The notes under the pieces were generated by a model. The model had not been told where the DNA came from. It did not search any database and was given only the letters and a program-made list of their open reading frames with translations. From the NCBI GenBank assembly GCA_905250885.1, contig CAJNOQ010001439.1, forward strand, positions 1 to 31,572: a stretch of 31,572 nucleotides of DNA, read 5' to 3'. A program made the position numbers and the translations under genes. Shown one piece after another: positions 27,558 through 31,572 of this stretch (positions are counted from its first letter, which is position 1; the number at the start of each line of letters is the position of its first letter). Source of the stretch: Didymodactylos carnosus. Lineage: Eukaryota > Rotifera > Eurotatoria > Philodinida > Philodinidae.

Positions 27558-28625
27558 ATGGTTTTTGACAATAATGCACAGCGTGTTCATAATAGTGGCG
27601 TTACAACAACCACAACCACATGTAAGCCCAAAAATTTTATCTCGTTATTGTATTTAAATAGTAGAAACTACACCATTCTTGCAGTTTCGTAGGAAAAAGA
27701 TGATTACCTAGAGAATTGTCAGCTACTCATTAAGATCTCTTCTCCAAGCAGCAGAAATCTCTTCAAATAGATTTCATTATGTCCGCTGTCGATTTATTGT
27801 TCGACATTGTATCTTTCATAGTACCGCGTGTGGAAGGAACAAGAATTCTCATGTCTCGAATTTTAAATAAGGATATAAACTGTTATACTGATCACATTGT
27901 CTGTGATATTCTGCTTAACCTGAAAATGTACTGAAGAACATCGGATTCTTGGTAATAAATATTAATCATACAACGAATGTGCAACCGCTCTAGTGAATAA
28001 GAAGAAAGCAAGTATTACAACTTGTCCTTAGTACAGGATTGGTAGAAACATTTTTTTACCCTCTTGTGCCTGACAGTTACAGTATTGTCTATTTTTAGTT
28101 TCTGTCTTAAAAGTGGCCAATGTCACATCTGAAAATGGTGAGCGTGTTGGTGCAGCTGTCGCTATACAAGACTTAACGGTCAAATCCTGTCCACCGTCGA
28201 CTATTGTTTATTCAAATGGTTATAACGCTGTGCTGGTTGGTTTATTGTCATGTATATTGGCATTAGTATTTTTATCAATTCTTCTTTATTATTTGGGTAA
28301 ACGCCGTCTTGAATATTTAACTCGTGCAGCTGAAAAAGTTCTTGTCTTACCTACAACAACAACAAGTACATCTCAAACAACCACGTCGGTTATTAATGAA
28401 AATGGAAAAGAAATTGATCGTACAGTTAAAGTAACATCATATCAAGACGGTATACCAACCCGTATTAGTAATCATGAATCAATTCCATTTAAGGACAGTA
28501 ATTTTACTGGTATTCAAATGACAAATGGGCAATTATTAGGTGGTGGAATTCATGCACATGTAGGAGAAGATTTAGATAATAATAAAGCAAGTGAATTACA
28601 TTTATTGCAACATGAACATCACTAA
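27558..28625 (+). CDS. unrecognised single-pass membrane protein (196 aa, two exons)
   Basis: I do not recognise this family. Exon 1 (27558-27621) starts AAACATGG, a good initiation context. The donor TGTAAGC and the acceptor TTTTTAG at 28098 join in phase 1 with exon 2 (28099-28625), giving 591 nt. The single long hydrophobic helix is at about residues 65-87 ([20 protein letters not shown]), followed by KRR. By the positive-inside rule this predicts an outside N terminus of about 64 residues, with NVT at 29-31 a possible glycosylation site, and a cytoplasmic tail of about 109 residues. There is no signal peptide, so type III topology is likely. The tail is Thr/Ser-rich and ends in a His-rich stretch (LHLLQHEHH). 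Codon use is even throughout. The later in-frame GTG at 28113 is not needed as a start once exon 1 is joined. Confidence 0.72.
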
Positions 28626-29171
28626 ACATTGTTTATGGTGTAAACAAAAAGGAGACATTATTTAGGCTAATATTTCAATTTTTTGCATGTTTTATATATA
28701 CCAGGAATATGGTACACATCTGTGGAAGTGAGAATATTAGGGAATCAAGCAATATTCAATATTTATTTCATTTTGCACAAAATCAAGCAAATATTTTTTC
28801 ACGTAGTGACTTTGTTGTTCTTGTGTGATCAGAATGAGAATGTAATTGTTGTGTTTGCTCAGTTTCGTGTTCAATCAAAATTTTATATAATGAAAGTAAA
28901 TAATATTACGATAGTGTCACGTGTATAACCGCCAAAATCCCTTGAGAGGGGAGCAGAAACGAGACCCGATGCATTTCTGTGTTTCTGTTGTCAGGAACAG
29001 TTTTGTGTTGGTTTTATTTTCTATATTCAACGCAAAAAAAAGCTTCGAACTATAATGTGCGACCCATTCTCAAAATGTGTGTATTTCGGCTGATGCGAAC
29101 GAAGTACAAATACCAAGGTTTTTTTGTAAAACCAGTTTAACTTCGTAGTCGCTCTCCTTCACTTTTTTCTA

Positions 29172-29177
29172 AATAAA
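29172..29177 (+). terminator. probable poly(A) signal of the membrane protein gene
   Basis: AATAAA is about 550 bases after the stop at 28625, with a GT-rich stretch (GTTGTTTTTGTGAG) some 25 bases further on. It is the first AATAAA after the stop. The intervening open frame at 28683-28928 is best read as 3' untranslated sequence. Confidence 0.5.
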
Positions 29178-29413
29178 ATTGTCTCCTTTAGCAAAAGAAT
29201 AGTTGTTTTTGTGAGAGCAGAGTGTGATAGAAAATATTAAAGACCTTGGCTAGCTTGATACAGCTATTATATAACGTAATTGGATAAAAGAGGCCACTTA
29301 TATTACGAGAACAAAAAGAATCAATCCTTTCAAATGTCGTTTTAAAAGAACTTCCGGCTTATGCTTTCAATAAGACTTTTTAGAAGATTTCTGCGCGTCG
29401 CTGAATGAAATAA

Positions 29414-29626
29414 ATGTCATACGATGATCCAGGTACGCCACAAGTTGTTTTCAATATATTAAAACCTTATGAGTTGCGCTCAGGTGAATTTGTAAATACC
29501 GGACCTTTTGTGTATACTTGTTCATTTATTTTAACGAAGAATAAAATTTTAAAGATTTTTTTTAAAGAAAATTTTTTAAGAAAAAAACCAGCTTTTGATA
29601 CATTCGCTACTATATATTGTTCGTAG
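29414..29626 (+). CDS. weak candidate ORF or exon (70 aa)
   Basis: The first 35 or so codons (MSYDDPGTPQVVFNILKPYE, then LRSGEFVNTGPFVY) look like ordinary protein, while the rest is Lys/Phe/Ile-rich read-through of AT-rich DNA. A GTAAAT after GAATTT could be a donor, so this may be a first exon or a gene fragment. No family was recognised and no partner exon was found. Confidence 0.18.
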   Translation: MSYDDPGTPQVVFNILKPYELRSGEFVNTGPFVYTCSFILTKNKILKIFFKENFLRKKPAFDTFATIYCS

Positions 29627-30200
29627 CAAAGGAGACACTTCTACAAAATGGATGTGAATGAGTATTTGCAAGAGTAAAGAAATATTGTATTTTTGATCCA
29701 GTTCAATTATTATTTCATATTGAATCCAAAAATTCTTATCAACGCAGATAAAACGAATTAAAGGAAAAATTAAAAAATGCAGAAATGATTAAAAACATCC
29801 AGTTAGATTTATTATGTGTATGTAGGAGAATTGCAGTTGATTTGTACCGTTTCATAGCAAATTACTGGCAAGCCTGCTTCTTTCGTTCCAATTATCCAAT
29901 TTCAAAAGTTGTATTTTGTTTTTACCCCTGACAGTTCACTCCAGTTACGGTGCTAAAAAACGAAACTGTCTGGTACTCGTTGACAGATACCGAGGATATA
30001 CGTTACATTTTTTGTAATAATTTTAGTGGCACACGTCTGGTGGCTGCAACAAAATTCCGATAAGCTTCATCGAAATCTAACCTCAAATAGTCAAAAAATA
30101 GCCCGACACTTATAGAATCTACTGTTAAAGGACAATGCCCAAAACGTTTTCGTTCAGGAGAAAAGTTTAAAGTCTCGCGAGAGTCTTAAAGTCTCTTTAT
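29627..30200. other. intergenic, no gene seen
   Basis: AT-rich sequence without a supported exon. A TCTCGCGAGA palindrome lies near 30174-30183, just outside the long hairpin that follows. Confidence 0.4.
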
Positions 30201-30761
30201 CTTGAGGTTATAAATCGCTTTTGAACTCAGACTACTTTTATCTTGTAGATCCCAGCGAGTAGTGAAATACTCCAAGTTGGTTTGTGTCCATGGTGCTTTG
30301 TTGCTGAGATACTGGGTTTTTAGTCAGAGCTTGAGTTTCGAGCAAAATCCGTCTTTCGAATTTTGATTTCAAACTTGTTACACTTGTAGTCCATGGTCAT
30401 ATTAGTACGACGGAAAAATATTCGATGTTAATGAATTTTCCTGCCTTAAGATATTGAGACTCGAACATCTGACCGTCACTCTTACGAGTTACTTTCGAGC
30501 CTCAATATCTCAAGGCAGGAAAATTCATTAACATCGAATATTTTTCCGTTGTACTAATATGACCATGGACTACAAGTGTAACAAGTTTGAAATCAAAATT
30601 CGAAAGTCGGATTTTGCTCGAAATCCAAGCTTTATAGGCAAAAACTGACTAAAAATCCAATATCTCAGCATCAAAGCACCATGGACACAAACCAACTTGG
30701 AGTATTTCACTACTCACTGGGATCTACAAGATAAAAGTAATCTGAGATTTATAACCTCAAG
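30201..30761. repeat. long inverted repeat / hairpin, arms ~265 nt, 28-nt loop
   Basis: The left arm 30201-30465 (starting CTTGAGGTTATAAATC) and right arm 30494-30761 (ending GATTTATAACCTCAAG) are inverted copies. By eye they are about 95% identical, apart from a 10-nt insertion in the left arm near 30217 and a roughly 13-nt one in the right arm near 30633. The centre 30466-30493 is unpaired. No open frame or target duplication was found. A transcript through it would form a hairpin of over 250 bp. Confidence 0.92.
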
Positions 30762-31160
30762 AGGTTCCCTTGTCAGTTTAAAACGTCATTTTTCAACTAA
30801 AAAGTAACGTCGTGCTTTTTTCGAGTATTTTTGATATAAAAGCATCAAAACTAAAATGAATCCAACTTTTCTATATACGAATCGAATGCTCTCGTCGAGG
30901 CGGATCTAATCGTGTTCATTTCGAGACCTTTGAACACTTATAGATTCATACAAAACCAGATTTTATCGGTCTTCTTCAATTGTTACGTCGTTTTTCAAGA
31001 CTTTTTATTCCCAGGTCAAACAATCCTACCGCAGAATCCTGTAAGTCCCTACGAAAATCTTGTAGAATCTTGTAGGACCTTGTACAAAAACCTTAGAGCC
31101 AAAAAATGCTAATGTGAGATTCTTAGAGGATCAAGGAGTCAATACCGTTATAATACGGTC
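30762..31160. other. intergenic, with a small AATCTTGTAG patch
   Basis: No gene seen. Around 31040-31085 AATCTTGTAG-type words repeat, resembling the palindrome cluster at 24930-25815. Confidence 0.4.
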
Positions 31161-31295
31161 ATGTATTTAATGAAATCATTTGCTACGGTGAAAAGAATTA
31201 AATTAACATGGTTACGTCTCGAAGCCAGACACGGGAAGCGTATTGCGGACGGCATTGGGGCTACGATAAAGTGGCAGACTGATGATTTTCAATAG
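31161..31295 (+). pseudogene. fragment of a repeat-associated protein with HGK-x3-DG-IGATIK motif
   Basis: A 44-codon frame ends in LEARHGKRIADGIGATIK before a stop. The pattern HGK-x(3)-DG-x-G-x(2)-K is one I associate with large families of uncharacterised, repeat-borne invertebrate proteins (recalled, not searched). The flanking sequence gives no continuation, and base composition over this patch (ACACGGGAAGCGTATTGCGG) is clearly higher in GC than its surroundings. It is likely a decayed fragment of a transposon-linked gene. Confidence 0.4.
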
Positions 31296-31447
31296 CCTGT
31301 AATCCAGGCAATTTCTATCTTGGAGATGTCAAGCAGATATTTACTGGTTTACAGACAGAAAACAACTTTGTTTTTGTATTACCATGAAACAGACAATATC
31401 GAGAAGAGTAAATTTTTTTAATGAATAATTAATTAGAGCTTCATAAC

Positions 31448-31572
31448 TAGAGATGGGCATCGGGACCAAAAAAATTTTCTGGTCCCGGTAAAAGATTTGA
31501 TGGCCGTTCCATCACCTTCACGGTTAAAATATCATTTGGCCGTGCATTTTGTAGAGAAATGTTTCCTCTTTC
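31448..31572. mobile_element. hAT-like element end, running off the window
   Basis: TAGAGATGGGCATCGGGACC at 31448 matches the YAGNG start of hAT elements and the TAGAG-N-TGRG start of the MITEs at 15391 and 16781. It is followed by a subterminal hairpin CGGGACC / GGTCCCG. The other end lies outside the window, so no target duplication can be checked. The predicted one is TTCATAAC (31440-31447). Confidence 0.5.

Noticed and set aside
28683..28928. 81-codon frame downstream of the membrane protein
   Set aside because: It lies between the stop and the first AATAAA, has no domain, and is Phe/Ile/Val-rich in the way of AT-rich 3' untranslated sequence.

Overview
The window is animal nuclear DNA: AT-rich, with GT-AG introns mostly 50-70 bases long, AATAAA signals, and many short inverted-repeat elements. 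The dense small introns, the low GC and the protostome-like channel sequence suit a small invertebrate. A bdelloid rotifer is my best guess, but that is inference and not proven by the sequence.

The main gene runs from 7437 to 24257 on the + strand. It is an apparently complete voltage-gated calcium channel alpha-1 subunit of the Cav2 (presynaptic, cacophony/UNC-2) class. I resolved 48 exons by hand. Reading frame is kept across every junction and gives a 2334-residue protein with four six-helix domains, an EEEE selectivity filter, the beta-subunit binding helix (AID), a C-terminal EF-hand, an IQ-like helix and a long Ser/Pro/Asn-rich tail. An AATAAA signal lies 42 bases after the stop.

A second, two-exon gene at 27558-28625 (+) encodes a 196-residue single-pass membrane protein that I do not recognise. 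A small candidate ORF with a mitochondrial-type N terminus lies at 1488-1748 (+). A decayed fragment of a repeat-associated protein lies near 31161-31295.

The rest is largely mobile-element debris. There are three well-bounded hAT-type MITEs (665-845, 15391-15752, 16781-17127), the first two with perfect 8-bp target duplications and the third with one mismatch, plus a fourth hAT-like end running off the window at 31448. There is an 856-bp element with long terminal inverted repeats (2633-3488), tRNA-derived SINE-like copies (about 16509-17258), and foldback elements at 14197, 17831, 20686, 22957 and 24578. A cluster of AAGATCTT-rich degenerate palindromes spans 24930-25815, and a 560-bp near-perfect long hairpin spans 30201-30761. 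Five of the six large introns of the channel gene contain an identified element, so transposons largely explain which introns are long.

Layout: 1-7436 intergenic with elements and one possible small ORF; 7437-24304 Cav2 gene; 24305-27480 intergenic, repeat-rich; 27481-29195 membrane protein gene; 29196-31572 intergenic with the long hairpin and transposon remnants.
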